From positions 1 to 54,718 of the forward strand of contig VHDF01000027.1 of assembly GCA_016871495.1 (NCBI GenBank): a stretch of DNA of 54,718 bases. Direction: 5' to 3'. Positions 19,567 to 28,587 of the stretch are shown in pieces; positions within the stretch are counted from its first letter, which is position 1, and the number at the start of each line of letters is the position of its first letter. A program made the translations under genes and the position numbers. The notes under the pieces were generated by a model. The model did no database searches. It was not told the origin of the DNA and saw nothing but the letters and a program-made list of their open reading frames with translations. This DNA comes from Verrucomicrobiota bacterium. GTDB taxonomy: Bacteria; Verrucomicrobiota; Verrucomicrobiia; Limisphaerales; VHDF01.

Positions 19567-21138
19567 ATGACGCGATCCCTGCCGCTCCCGCTGCTGCTGA
19601 TGCTTGTGGTCGTGAACCTCCTGCCGGCGGGTGCCGCCGAGCCCACACTGGCGTCCGGAGTCGTATTCCATGACAAGAACCGCAACGGCCTACGCGATCC
19701 GGGAGAGCCTGGCCTTTCCGGCGTGCGCGTCTCCAACCAGCGCGAAGTGACGCGCACCGACCCCAAGGGCCGGTGGACTCTTCCCGTTTCAAACGACACC
19801 ACCTTCTTCGTGATCAAGCCCAGAGGCTGGATGACCCCGACGAACGCGCACCGGTTGCCCCAGTTTTACTACGTGCACAAACCCCAGGGTTCGCCTTCCG
19901 TCAAATACGGCGGCGTCAAACCCACCGGTCCGCTTCCGGCATCCATCGATTTCCCCCTGCACCCCCAGAAGGAACCTTCCCGCTTCCAGGCCTTGTTCTT
20001 CGGCGATACCCAGCCGCGTGATTTGAGGGAAGTGGAGTACATCGCTCACGACACGGTGGAGGAACTCGTCGGAACTTCCGCCCAATTCGGTGTAACCCTC
20101 GGGGACGTCGTTTTTGACGACTTATCCGTCATGGAACCCTTGAACGCGACGATCGCGCTCATCGGAGTGCCCTGGTGGAACGTGCTCGGCAACCACGACA
20201 TGAATTACGATGTCTCGGATGATCGCGACTCGGACGAAACCTGGACTCGAATTTATGGACCCAATTATTACTCCTTCGACTACGGTCCGGTTCATTTCGT
20301 CGCCTTGGACAACGTGATTTGGGGCGGCGCCACGAATCTGGCCGGCACCGGCGGGTACACGGGCGGCATGACTGAAACGCAGCTCGAATGGCTGAAAAAC
20401 GACCTCGATCTCACTTCGCCCAAACAGCTCGTGGTTTTGATGATGCATATCCCGCTGCCCGATCTCACGAACCGCACAGATCTTTACCGCCTCATCGAGC
20501 AACGGCCGTACTGCATCTCGATTTCGGGCCATACACACTGGCAGGAACACCGTTTCATCAAGCGCGCCGACGGCTGGCGAGGGCCCGAACCCCACCACCA
20601 CATCATCACGGTCACCGTCTGTGGCAGTTGGTTTACCGGACAACCCGACGCCCTCGGGATTCCCCACACCACCATGCGCGACGGAGCGCCCAACGGATAC
20701 GCCATTCTCAACTTCCGAGAAAACAAGGTGACGGTGGACTTCAAAGCGTCCCGCCAGCCCGCGGATTATCAGATGAACATCATGACTCCTGAGTCCGTGG
20801 CCCTCTCCGAGCTCGGGAGAACGGATGTTTACGTCAACGTTTTCAACGGATCGGAACGTTCCATCGTCGAGGCCCGCTGGAACGACCGGGGGCCCTGGCG
20901 AAGTCTTCACAAGGTCCTCGAAGAAGATCCCGCTTATGTCGCCGCAAGAAAACGTGAGCCCGAGAAGCCCAGCCTTCCCTACCGTCAGCTTTCCGCCCCC
21001 ATGAAATCTCCCCATCTTTGGAAAAGCAGTTTGCCGCCCATTTCGACCCCGGGCACGCACGCCCTCCGCGTGCGCGCCACGGACGTCCACGGCAGATGGC
21101 ACAAGAGTTCACGAGTCGTGACCCTGACCGCCCCGTGA
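19567..21138 (+). CDS. Secreted calcineurin-like phosphoesterase with N-terminal SdrB-like domain
   Basis: This 523-residue protein has a signal peptide (MTRSLPLPLLLMLVVVNLLPAGAA). Residues ~30-110 resemble a prealbumin/SdrD-B-like beta domain (GVVFHDKNRNGLRDPGEPGL). The central metallophosphoesterase domain carries FFGDTQPRD, TLGDVVFDD, LGNHDMN, MMHIPL and ISGHTHWQEH, the full set of metal-binding motifs. The final ~150 residues are a beta-rich C-terminal domain. The substrate is unknown. The start at 19567 is set by the signal peptide; the 86 upstream open codons have no such signal. The next gene starts within its stop codon (GTGA at 21135-21138). It diverges from the HtrA gene over about 280 bp. 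Confidence 0.85.
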   Translation: MTRSLPLPLLLMLVVVNLLPAGAAEPTLASGVVFHDKNRNGLRDPGEPGLSGVRVSNQREVTRTDPKGRWTLPVSNDTTFFVIKPRGWMTPTNAHRLPQFYYVHKPQGSPSVKYGGVKPTGPLPASIDFPLHPQKEPSRFQALFFGDTQPRDLREVEYIAHDTVEELVGTSAQFGVTLGDVVFDDLSVMEPLNATIALIGVPWWNVLGNHDMNYDVSDDRDSDETWTRIYGPNYYSFDYGPVHFVALDNVIWGGATNLAGTGGYTGGMTETQLEWLKNDLDLTSPKQLVVLMMHIPLPDLTNRTDLYRLIEQRPYCISISGHTHWQEHRFIKRADGWRGPEPHHHIITVTVCGSWFTGQPDALGIPHTTMRDGAPNGYAILNFRENKVTVDFKASRQPADYQMNIMTPESVALSELGRTDVYVNVFNGSERSIVEARWNDRGPWRSLHKVLEEDPAYVAARKREPEKPSLPYRQLSAPMKSPHLWKSSLPPISTPGTHALRVRATDVHGRWHKSSRVVTLTAP

Positions 21139-22253
21139 AACGAGGCTTCTCCATCATTCACTCAACGCGGTTGGCCACCTGCGTCCTTCTGCTCGCCCGC
21201 GCTCTCGCACAAGCCGCAACCCCGCCGGAACGCCCTCAGACCATTCTTTCCAATGCGACCGTACGGGCGGTGTTCGACTTGGCGGGCGGATCCTTGAGCG
21301 AGTTTCGCCCGCACCGGTCACCGGTCAATCCTCTGGCGTGGAATCTGCCCCGGGATGAAAAGCCCCAGCCTATCGGCCATTTTCTATGCCTCGACCGCTG
21401 GGGTCCGCCCTCGGAGGAAGAAGGCCGGCGCGGCATGCCCTATCACGGAGAGGCCTCCACGGTTCTCTGGACCGTGGAAAGCTCAAGGCAAGATGCCGGC
21501 CTGCTCGAAGCGAAGATGTTTGCCCAACTCCCCCTGGCCGGCTTCAGAGTCGAGCGAACCGCCCGATTATCACCCGATGGCGCTGTCCTCTTCGTACGGG
21601 AGACCGTCCGCAATGAAAACCGGTTGGGACGAATGTACAACATGGTTCAGCATCCCACCGTTGCGGGGGAGTTTCTCGACGAAAGCACCCTGGTCGATTG
21701 CAATGGCCGTCGCGGTTTCGCTCAGGGCGGTGCCCTTCCCAATCCCGAGGAGCCTTCCTCGTATTGGCCGGTCGGTCTCAATCGCGACGGGAAACCCGAG
21801 GACCTTCGACGGCTTCAGGGGGATCCAAATCCCAATGTTGTCTCTTTTGTCCTGGACGGCGAATGGGGCTGGGTCACCGCCTGCCATCCCAAGCGAGGGA
21901 TGCTTTTGGGCTACCTCTGGCGCTCCCGTGATTACCCCTGGGTCAGCTTGTGGAGGGATGCACGCGACGGCAAACCCGCCGCGCGCGGACTCGAGTTTGG
22001 GACCACCGGGCTCCATCAACCGTTCCCGGTCCTGGCCCAAAAACCGCGGATCTGGGAGCGCCCGACCTTCGCCTATCTGGATGCGGGAGCCTCGGCGGAG
22101 AGATCTTACGCCGTGTTTCTCGCGGACATCCCCGCCGATTTCCAAGGCGTCGAGAACGTCGTGTGGAACCATGAGCGGCTGGACATTGTGGAACGAACCT
22201 CCGCGTCCCCCCGGACCCTTACTCTGAACCTCAAGGGTGGTGGGTACTTTTAG
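21135..22253 (+). CDS. Secreted protein of probable galactose-mutarotase-like fold
   Basis: This 372-residue protein uses a GTG start overlapping the phosphoesterase stop (GTGA), giving a signal peptide (STRLATCVLLLARALAQAA). The body has beta-sandwich features seen in aldose-epimerase-like proteins: TILSNATVRAVFDLAGGSLSEF, FRVERTARLSPDGAVLFVRETVRN, NMVQHPTVAG and YLWRSRDYPWVSLWRD. No catalytic residues can be assigned with confidence. Coupling to the phosphoesterase suggests related secreted functions, possibly on carbohydrate substrates; that is inference. It could equally be annotated as hypothetical. Confidence 0.7.
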   Translation: MKRGFSIIHSTRLATCVLLLARALAQAATPPERPQTILSNATVRAVFDLAGGSLSEFRPHRSPVNPLAWNLPRDEKPQPIGHFLCLDRWGPPSEEEGRRGMPYHGEASTVLWTVESSRQDAGLLEAKMFAQLPLAGFRVERTARLSPDGAVLFVRETVRNENRLGRMYNMVQHPTVAGEFLDESTLVDCNGRRGFAQGGALPNPEEPSSYWPVGLNRDGKPEDLRRLQGDPNPNVVSFVLDGEWGWVTACHPKRGMLLGYLWRSRDYPWVSLWRDARDGKPAARGLEFGTTGLHQPFPVLAQKPRIWERPTFAYLDAGASAERSYAVFLADIPADFQGVENVVWNHERLDIVERTSASPRTLTLNLKGGGYF

Positions 22254-22525
22254 CCTGTCTTTCGCAACTGGACGGTCTGGGGATGCGTAAGTGCCTGATT
22301 AACAAGGCCAGCGTTTCCAAAGTCTGGAACACAACCGGCCTTCAGCGAGCGGTCGGCAGCGAAACGAGTTCCTTGTTGCGCGTCATCGATGGCGGCGCCT
22401 GCTCCGGCAATTCCCACTTCAATTGCACCCAGTGCCTCCGATGAGACACCGGACGCATGCTCAGATCGTCCTTGAGGTTCAACCCGTCGCAATCGACGAA
22501 ACGCCACTCCAACTCGTCCCCCCAA

Positions 22526-22585
22526 GAATCCCAACGGGATTCCGACTCGCAACCTTGGGCTGGACGACACAATCCCTTCGGGATT
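22526..22585. repeat. Pair of short hairpins sharing the AATCCC/GGGATT stem
   Basis: GAATCCCAACGGGATTC (22526-22542) and AATCCCTTCGGGATT (22571-22585) are perfect 7-bp and 6-bp stems with 3-nt loops. They share the same stem and are separated by 28 bp. Such paired short palindromes resemble dispersed intergenic repeats seen in verrucomicrobial and planctomycete genomes; that comparison is from memory. Confidence 0.6.
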
Positions 22586-22767
22586 GAAGGCGGGATTGCG
22601 TGGCCGTGGGCATCGCCCATTCCGTGGCCCATGGAGAAAAAAGGCGACGAAGAACGAGGCCTATCCGTGATGGATTGGATCTGGTGAGTGATTCGAAAAG
22701 GTGTTATCGCCTGGACCTTGCGAAGTTTCACGAAGGGCTATTGCCGTTGTCAGCAAAAACACTCCGC

Positions 22768-22925
22768 CGGGCCGGGGTGCGGTGCATCCCGATGTTGCCG
22801 GTGATGCAGGTAGGGCGCGTCCGTCCCGGCGCGCCGCCGGAGCATGATGTTTTGCATCCCGTGGGCGGCGGGCTGGGACAGGCCCGCCCTACCAACAACA
22901 TCGGGATACACGGGCCGGGGTGCGG
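22768..22925. repeat. MITE-like palindromic element with 15-bp flanking direct repeats
   Basis: The element is 128 bp (22783-22910). Its ends are inverted repeats TGCATCCCGATGTTG (22783-22797) and CAACATCGGGATACA (22896-22910), matching at 14 of 15 positions. Directly outside them lie two identical copies of CGGGCCGGGGTGCGG (22768-22782 and 22911-22925). Inside is a further long imperfect inverted repeat, from GGTAGGGCG at 22809 to CGCCCTACC ending at 22893. There is no coding capacity. The structure fits a small non-autonomous mobile element with a target duplication, or a REP-like repeat. Confidence 0.65.
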
Positions 22926-23306
22926 AACGGTGGGTCACTTGAGCATCAAGTTAGTCGGGAGGAGAATCGATTCCCCCCCAAAGGGTCAGGCCGAGAGGAA
23001 TCTCGAAAGATGCGCTCCAAGGCGTGCTGCCAATCGACGCGGGCAGCGAGTGGGAAAGCGCGTGCAGTTGTGACGAGTTGATCGCATGGTTGTCGCGGGC
23101 CCAATGTTCCTTGAGTCATCACAAAACCGTCGAACCTCGCCTCAGGAAACAAACTTCCAATCCCGCTATGTCGATCAAGAACCGCAGGTTGTCGAGCGAT
23201 GCTCCAGGAGCCAGCGCGGGGGAATCCGGCATCGAACCGATCAATGTGATGCCATGGTTTATCAATTCACGGCTCGTGATGAAATCAGGGTAGTCATTCT
23301 CGCGCT

Positions 23307-24008
23307 ATGAGAACCATGACCATGAAATCCGAATCAACCTCCCTCGCCAACGCATTGAACACCCAGAAGGTCCGGGTGATCCCGCTCGGCTTGAAAATGG
23401 CCTATACCGCCTTCATGGCGGTCTTGGTGCCGGTTTACTGGCACCAGTATGGACCGACCAATTTTCTCTATTTCTGCGACGTCGCGCTCTTCCTGACCTT
23501 GTTGGGGATCTGGACGGAAAGCCGGTTCCTCATTTCCCTGTCCGCCGTGGGCATCCTGCTTCCGCAGGCGCTTTGGTGCCTGGATTTCGCAGTGCAACTC
23601 ACGGGCCATAAACTCACCGGCATGACCGCCTACATGTTCGATTCCCATCGGTCCCTCTTTCTTCGAGGCCTCTCCCTTTTCCACGGCTGGCTGCCCTTTC
23701 TTCTCCTCTACCTCGTGAAGAGACTCGGTTACGACAACAGAGCGCTGGCAGGATGGACCGCGACGGCATGGTTGCTTTGCCTGGTGGCGTTCTTCTTCCT
23801 TCCTCCGGCCGGCGCGGTGCTGCCGGATCCCAAGATTCCGGTGAACGTGAACTATGTCTTCGGCTTGGATGACGCGCAGAAGCAGACCTGGCTCCCGGAC
23901 GGCGCCTATCTGGCGGTATGGATGGTCGCGCTCCTCTCCGTGGTGTACGCGCCGACCCACTGGGCGCTGAAGAAAGGTTTCGGTCGGAAGGAAACGGCTT
24001 CGTCTTAG
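23307..24008 (+). CDS. Hypothetical integral membrane protein
   Basis: This 233-residue protein has about six hydrophobic segments (AYTAFMAVLVPVYWHQYG, FLYFCDVALFLTLLGIW, FLISLSAVGILLPQALWCL, a segment near WLPFLLLYLVKRL, WLLCLVAFFFLPPAG and YLAVWMVALLSVVYAP). The short loops carry conserved-looking His, Trp and Asp residues. I recognise no family motif that assigns a function. An alternative ATG lies at 23322. The LplT-like transporter gene starts 53 bp downstream on the same strand, so co-transcription is possible. Confidence 0.7.
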   Translation: MRTMTMKSESTSLANALNTQKVRVIPLGLKMAYTAFMAVLVPVYWHQYGPTNFLYFCDVALFLTLLGIWTESRFLISLSAVGILLPQALWCLDFAVQLTGHKLTGMTAYMFDSHRSLFLRGLSLFHGWLPFLLLYLVKRLGYDNRALAGWTATAWLLCLVAFFFLPPAGAVLPDPKIPVNVNYVFGLDDAQKQTWLPDGAYLAVWMVALLSVVYAPTHWALKKGFGRKETASS

Positions 24009-24061
24009 GACGGCGACGGTGGTTGAATTCGAAGCGCAAAACTGAACACTAGGCCATCCAC

Positions 24062-25351
24062 ATGAAATCGGCCCGCAATTACCCCCTGCTTCTCGCCAGC
24101 CAGTTTCTGAGCGCGTTCGGGGACAATGCCATCCTCGCAGTCATCGTGGGCCAGCTCACATTGATGCAGAAAGCCGGCGAGATCACTTCGGATCAACTCC
24201 GGCTGAACAACACGATCTACACCAGCTTGTTGTTCGTGCCTTACGTGCTCCTGGCTCCCCTGGCGGGCTATGTCAACGATCGATATCCCAAGACTACCTG
24301 GCTGCGGCGAGGCAACCTGTTCAAAATCGCGGGCACGGTGGTTTGCGCGCTCAGCGTCTGGTGGGGCTACATTTGGCAAGCGCCCGGTTATTTCATCGTC
24401 GGCATTGGATCGTGCCTCTATGGACCGGCGAAATATGGGATCCTGCCTGAAATTCTGCCGCGGGAGAAATTGGTGAAAGCCAACGGAATGGTGGAGCTGC
24501 TCACGCTGGTCGCCATCCTGACGGGCATGATTGCGGGCTCGTGGATGATCGACAAACTGCCGGTGAAACAATGCTACGTGGGATTGTTCGCCATCTTCGG
24601 AACGTCGTGGGCGCTGAACTGGCTGATGACTCCCACTCCCGCCAACGCCGACATCCGGCTGCGCGCGAGCGCCGCCGAATTCGCCACGCACTTCAAATCC
24701 CTCCTGACTGCGCCCCGCCTCGGGAAGGTGCTTGTGGGAACGGCCCTGTTCTGGGTCTGCGGCGCCGCGATGAAGATCAATTTCCAACCTTGGGGTTTGG
24801 ACGTTCTGAAGTTGCCGGACAATACCCAGATCGCCCTGCTTGGCTTGTGGCTGAGTGTGGGCGTGATGGTGGGCAGCATTCTCGCCGGACAACTCTATGC
24901 TGTCGGCGACCTGCGACGCACCCGGATTTACGGCTTCGTGCTGGCGGCGATGCTGGCGGTGATTTACCTCGTGGAGCACCTGGGCATGGTCCATTGGCTT
25001 CGCTTTGAGCCGAGCTTGGGGGAAAACTCCCGTCTCGTCCTGATCCTTCCCGTGATGCTGCTGCTTGGACTGGCAGGTGTTTTCGCCGGACTCTTCCTCA
25101 TTCCCCTGAACGCGGCGCTGCAAGCGGAATCGGATCCCGACAAACTCGGCAAGACAATCGCCACCCAGAATGTGATGGATAATTTGGGCATGATCCTGGC
25201 CGCGCTGATGGTGCTGGCCTGTGTGAAGTTTCAGTTGGGCGCCAGCCAAGTCTTTCTCGTTCTCGCGGTCGTGATCGCCGCGGTCACAGCCTGGCTGCGT
25301 ATTCCCGAAACGAAGGCCAGGCCGGAGCAAGCTGGCGACGCGCAGCCCTAG
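24062..25351 (+). CDS. lplT: LplT-like MFS transporter (lysophospholipid transporter family)
   Basis: This 429-residue protein has twelve likely membrane helices. Family landmarks are the N-terminal FLSAFGDNAILAVIVGQLTL, DRYPKTTWLRRGNLFKIAG and YGPAKYGILPEILPREKLVKANG, which is characteristic of LplT and the transporter part of acyltransferase-fused relatives. LplT flips lysophospholipids into the inner leaflet for re-acylation. No acyltransferase (PlsC) domain is fused here, and the partner enzyme is not in the window. Confidence 0.82.
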   Translation: MKSARNYPLLLASQFLSAFGDNAILAVIVGQLTLMQKAGEITSDQLRLNNTIYTSLLFVPYVLLAPLAGYVNDRYPKTTWLRRGNLFKIAGTVVCALSVWWGYIWQAPGYFIVGIGSCLYGPAKYGILPEILPREKLVKANGMVELLTLVAILTGMIAGSWMIDKLPVKQCYVGLFAIFGTSWALNWLMTPTPANADIRLRASAAEFATHFKSLLTAPRLGKVLVGTALFWVCGAAMKINFQPWGLDVLKLPDNTQIALLGLWLSVGVMVGSILAGQLYAVGDLRRTRIYGFVLAAMLAVIYLVEHLGMVHWLRFEPSLGENSRLVLILPVMLLLGLAGVFAGLFLIPLNAALQAESDPDKLGKTIATQNVMDNLGMILAALMVLACVKFQLGASQVFLVLAVVIAAVTAWLRIPETKARPEQAGDAQP

Positions 25352-25374
25352 CCCGACTATTTCGTGCACGAGAC

Positions 25375-25394
25375 GCCCGGTGAGGACACCGGGC
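25375..25394. repeat. Perfect 8-bp hairpin between convergent genes
   Basis: GCCCGGTG at 25375-25382 pairs with CACCGGGC at 25387-25394 around a 4-nt loop. It lies 23 bp after the LplT-like gene and before the convergent enolase-superfamily gene. Downstream on the plus strand is CTAAAAACAT rather than a T-run, so a terminator role is possible but not shown. Confidence 0.4.
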
Positions 25395-25498
25395 CTAAAA
25401 ACATAAAGGCAGTCGTGATGGTAGGCCGCGTGCCCTCACGCGGCGCACGGTCGCGGATGCAAGCGGCGTCTGGAATATCCGGCCAAGTCCGGAGGCCG

Positions 25499-26602
25499 CT
25501 ACTCCACGCACAAGACCGGCGCGCCCAAGACTTCCGTCCTGGGGCGAATGCCGAGGCCGGGAGCGTGGGAAGCAGACATGAATCCTTCGCGCCGCGTCGG
25601 AGCTCCCTCCGCAGTGGAAACCGTGACGTAACTGTTGAAATCGGTGGTGCTGAACAGGAGCTCAGGGGGCGTGCTCTGCGCCAAATGCGCGATGGCCGCC
25701 GTGGCCACGTCCCCGCCCCAGCTATCCTCCAAGGTCATGGCCAGCCCCAGTTGCACACACAAGTCGCGGACGGCTTTGATTTTGGTCAAGCCACCCAGTT
25801 TGCTGATCTTCAGGTTGACGATGTCCGCCGCCAAGTCGTTGGTGGCGCGGAGAAGCATTTCCATGCTGTCCACCAATTCATCCAACACCATCGGCTGCGC
25901 GATCATGCGTCTCACCGCCAGGCATTCGGCATAGGTCGCGCAGGGTTGCTCGATGTACACATCCACGTCCTGCACGGCCTTCGCCACGCGGATGGCCTCA
26001 TGTTGAATCCAGCCTGTGTTGGCATCGGCCACAAGACGGTCTCCGGATTGGAGTTGGGCCGCGGCCGCCCGGATGCGGGCAATGTCGGTGTCGGGATGGC
26101 CCCCAACCTTCAGTTGGAACCGCCGATAGCCTTCCCCCCGGTACCGGGCGATTTTCTCCGCCATCTTGTCCGGGGCTTCTTGCGAGATGGCTCGATAGAG
26201 CGGCACCGAATCCCCGTACCGGCCTCCCAGTAATTCGCACACCGGCAATTGCGCAGACTGTCCCAAGAGATCCCAGCAGGCGATGTCGATGCCGCTCTTG
26301 ACGTAGGGATGCCCTTTCAACACCGCATCCATGTGCCGGTTAAGCTTGAGCAACTGGCGGGGATCTTCCCCGATCAAGTGAGGACCCAATTCACGCAAGC
26401 CCGCGCGGACGCCTTCGGCATAAGCGGGAAGATAGAAGGGGCCCAAAGGACAGACTTCGCCATGTCCAACCAGGCCGGTGTCCGTTTCCACCCGGACGAT
26501 GGTGCTGTCGAAGACTTGAACCGATTTGCCACCCGACCACTGATAGGTGGTCTCATGAAGCGGCAATTCGACGCGAAACGCGAGAAGACGGCGGATGCGC
26601 AA
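25499..26602 (-). CDS. Enolase-superfamily enzyme of the mandelate racemase/muconate lactonizing group (cis-3-hydroxyproline dehydratase-like)
   Basis: This 367-residue protein starts at a TTG (26602) 11 bp after the thioredoxin gene stop. A longer ATG start at 26704 would overlap that gene by about 90 bp and add an Arg-rich tail. Catalytic landmarks are FQLKVGG with Lys165, metal ligands Asp193 (ADANTGW), Glu218 (YIEQPC) and Asp241 (VLDELVD), and Lys265 in LKISKLGG. The Lys165/Lys265 pair and the sequence around [10 protein letters not shown] resemble cis-3-hydroxy-L-proline dehydratase and 4-hydroxyproline-betaine 2-epimerase. The exact substrate cannot be fixed from sequence. It is the last gene of a three-gene operon. 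Confidence 0.83.
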   Translation of the reverse strand: MRIRRLLAFRVELPLHETTYQWSGGKSVQVFDSTIVRVETDTGLVGHGEVCPLGPFYLPAYAEGVRAGLRELGPHLIGEDPRQLLKLNRHMDAVLKGHPYVKSGIDIACWDLLGQSAQLPVCELLGGRYGDSVPLYRAISQEAPDKMAEKIARYRGEGYRRFQLKVGGHPDTDIARIRAAAAQLQSGDRLVADANTGWIQHEAIRVAKAVQDVDVYIEQPCATYAECLAVRRMIAQPMVLDELVDSMEMLLRATNDLAADIVNLKISKLGGLTKIKAVRDLCVQLGLAMTLEDSWGGDVATAAIAHLAQSTPPELLFSTTDFNSYVTVSTAEGAPTRREGFMSASHAPGLGIRPRTEVLGAPVLCVE

Positions 26603-26613
26603 GCGAGGGTCGC

Positions 26614-27753
26614 TCAGGGTTCGGCGAGCAGCTTTTCCACTTTGTCGGCGAGACCTTCGCGGGCGTTCAAATCTCGCACAAGCCCCTTCTTGTCCACCAG
26701 CCACATGGCGGGAATGCTGTTGATGCCATAAGCCACTCCGAAGTCATTCTTCCAGCCTTTGCCGTCAAAGTATTGAACCCAAGGCATTTTTTGCTCCGCG
26801 ACAAAATCCACCAAGTCCTTCTTATTATTGTCGAAGCTGATGCCGACAATTTCGAATCCCTTGGGGTTGAGCTTGCGGTAAGCTTCAAGCACGTTGGGAA
26901 GTTCGGCGACACAGGGACCGCACCAGGTGGCCCAGAAATCGACCAGAACGACCTTGCCTTTCATGTTGGCGACATTGACATCCCGGCCATCGACCGCTTT
27001 GAAGTTCATCGGGAGAGGTTTGCCCAACGTTTCGTACTTCTTGGCAAGCGCCTTGGCTTGATCCTTGACCTCATCCTCGGCCGGGCTGGCCAAAATTTCC
27101 TTGATCAGGACGGAGGCGCGATCGGCCTCAGCGTTGGCAGCCACTTCAAGCAACATGGCGTAGGGCTCTCCGCGCTTGGGAAACTCGACCATGAGTTTGC
27201 GAATGCCAGCCTCGAACTCCGCGAAGACAGCCGTCATTCCGCCGGATTGCTTGGCCATGGCGGCGCGTTGAATCGACTTGGTCCGGATCTGAAATCGTTC
27301 GTCCTCGGGCATGCTCTTGTCGTTGAGCTTCTCGGTCTCGAGCTTCGCAATCAGTTGCGTGGCTTCGTCCGATCCCAGATTGGCCGCCGTTTCAAGCATG
27401 CCCTCATGAAAACGCTTTGCTTCCCCGGCCTTGGGGTGAGAAGCATGTTGGGTGAAGAACTCCTTCGCCTTGGCTGCGGCTGCCAGGGCGTGGGGAACCA
27501 CGACCTTGGCGTATTCCTCCCGCGAGGGGCGCTGCTTCTGCCATTCCGGTGGAAAATTGGGAGGCCGCACCGCCTTCTCCACTTCCTTCCAAGCCTCATC
27601 CGCGGGGGCTGCCTTGTCGGCGGCTTGCACAGCCGGGAGAAGTCCGGGACAGGATCCTCCAGGGGACAGGCTGAACCCAAGAAGAGTCGCCGAAGCAGCG
27701 AGCGTGAGCTTGGAGAGGCGATTGAAGTTGGGCCTCAAATTCGAAAATCTCAT
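26614..27753 (-). CDS. TlpA-like periplasmic thioredoxin-fold protein
   Basis: This 379-residue protein has a signal peptide ([18 protein letters not shown]), an alpha-helical N-terminal region of about 190 residues rich in charged residues, and a C-terminal TlpA/AhpC-TSA domain. The redox motif is [16 protein letters not shown], with both cysteines present, and the cis-proline region is [12 protein letters not shown]. It should act as an extracytoplasmic thiol-disulfide oxidoreductase. The ATG overlaps the stop of the upstream gene (ATGA at 27753-27750), so the two are coupled. Confidence 0.87.
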   Translation of the reverse strand: MRFSNLRPNFNRLSKLTLAASATLLGFSLSPGGSCPGLLPAVQAADKAAPADEAWKEVEKAVRPPNFPPEWQKQRPSREEYAKVVVPHALAAAAKAKEFFTQHASHPKAGEAKRFHEGMLETAANLGSDEATQLIAKLETEKLNDKSMPEDERFQIRTKSIQRAAMAKQSGGMTAVFAEFEAGIRKLMVEFPKRGEPYAMLLEVAANAEADRASVLIKEILASPAEDEVKDQAKALAKKYETLGKPLPMNFKAVDGRDVNVANMKGKVVLVDFWATWCGPCVAELPNVLEAYRKLNPKGFEIVGISFDNNKKDLVDFVAEQKMPWVQYFDGKGWKNDFGVAYGINSIPAMWLVDKKGLVRDLNAREGLADKVEKLLAEP

Positions 27754-28556
27754 GATGATGAATCACCCTCACTTCGAGGGCTTTGGGCACCGTTCCACAG
27801 CATGGTGAGTTTGGCCAGCACGAATTCTCGACGACGAGCGTTGGTCGGATTCGAGAAATCCGCCACTCGATCGAGATTCTTGGCCGCGGTCTCCTTGCCA
27901 CTCAGTGCACTCCGAAGAGTCTCGAATTCCCATTCCGAAAGGGAGATGGACTTCTTTTCGGCCCTTTCGTCGCGCGCCACCCCCCGGGCAAATTCCATGA
28001 GCAGGGGGCAAGGTTCCAGACAAGGAACGCACCCCGTGCGTCCCGGTTGGGACTCGGGAGTATCTGGAAGAGCCCACATTCGCTGCTTTAAGCAAAACTT
28101 TTCGTGACACTGAGATTGCGCGACCCACCGCAGTCCGTCGTCACTCAGAGCGGCATTGACTCGGTACATGCCGGTTTGCCGCCCTGCCAATTCGCGATAG
28201 GCCGTGGCGCGACTTGCCTTCCGGTGGAAAGCAAACCAGTCGGCGACTGCGCCCGGATAAAGTTGTTGGAGACACTGGTCGAGCTCGGATAGGGACCGGG
28301 CCGTGCATTTCCATCCGGTTCGCAGGGTTGGGGCGGTTCGCAACGGTCGAAAGCGTCCGCTCTCATCATATTGCGCGAGCTCACGCAACGCCTCCGGGGA
28401 AGTCTCCAGCAACCATCGATCTTCGGCCTCGCCATCTTTGAGGTGCCGCAATTCGAAGTGCCCGCCCGCCCGGCGAATGCGCACTTCGAGCAGCACTGCG
28501 GGATCGCCTTGGTCTTGGAGCAGGGCTTCCAGTGCCATGGTGCTTGGTGTTGACAT
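27750..28556 (-). CDS. DR2241-like 4Fe-4S domain protein (candidate)
   Basis: This 268-residue cytoplasmic-looking protein has no signal peptide. The C-terminal half carries Cys150, Cys155, Cys176, Cys179 and Cys183 in the arrangement CX4CX20CX2CX3C. The local sequence (FCLKQRMWALP, CVPCLEPCPLLMEFAR) resembles the Fe-S domain of the DR2241 family. In DR2241 that domain follows a sirohydrochlorin chelatase-like domain, which is absent here. The N-terminal ~130 residues could be the DR2241 stabilising region. Function unknown. It is the first gene of the operon and diverges from the phosphatase-acetyltransferase fusion over only 31 bp. Confidence 0.6.
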   Translation of the reverse strand: MSTPSTMALEALLQDQGDPAVLLEVRIRRAGGHFELRHLKDGEAEDRWLLETSPEALRELAQYDESGRFRPLRTAPTLRTGWKCTARSLSELDQCLQQLYPGAVADWFAFHRKASRATAYRELAGRQTGMYRVNAALSDDGLRWVAQSQCHEKFCLKQRMWALPDTPESQPGRTGCVPCLEPCPLLMEFARGVARDERAEKKSISLSEWEFETLRSALSGKETAAKNLDRVADFSNPTNARRREFVLAKLTMLWNGAQSPRSEGDSSS

Positions 28557-28587
28557 CGGCGGCCATGATTCTTCAAGTCAACGGGAA

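Larger units (their letters stand above)
22254..23306. other. About 1 kb without a convincing gene; holds repeats and possible gene debris
   Basis: No open frame here has a recognisable domain, and the frames present are short and mutually overlapping. The region holds two short AATCCC/GGGATT hairpins (22526-22585) and a 128-bp palindromic element with flanking direct repeats (22768-22925). A minus-strand frame at 22342-22731 ends in a plausible protein-like stretch (HWVQLKWELPEQAP) but is preceded by the hairpin repeats, so it may be the decayed end of a lost gene. The last ~100 bp should contain the promoter of the next gene, but no clear -35/-10 pair was seen. Confidence 0.6.

Noticed and set aside
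23086-23310. Short plus-strand frame ending in an ATGA overlap with the membrane protein start
   Set aside because: The overlap looks like coupling, but the product is compositionally random and has no recognisable feature.
24005-25369. 454-codon minus-strand open frame
   Set aside because: It is opposite the LplT-like gene, whose membrane helices and motifs are clear; the product is His/Gln/Asp-rich without a fold.
25375-25394. Hairpin after the LplT-like gene as an intrinsic terminator
   Set aside because: The stem is perfect but there is no T-run downstream on either strand, so it is listed only as a repeat.
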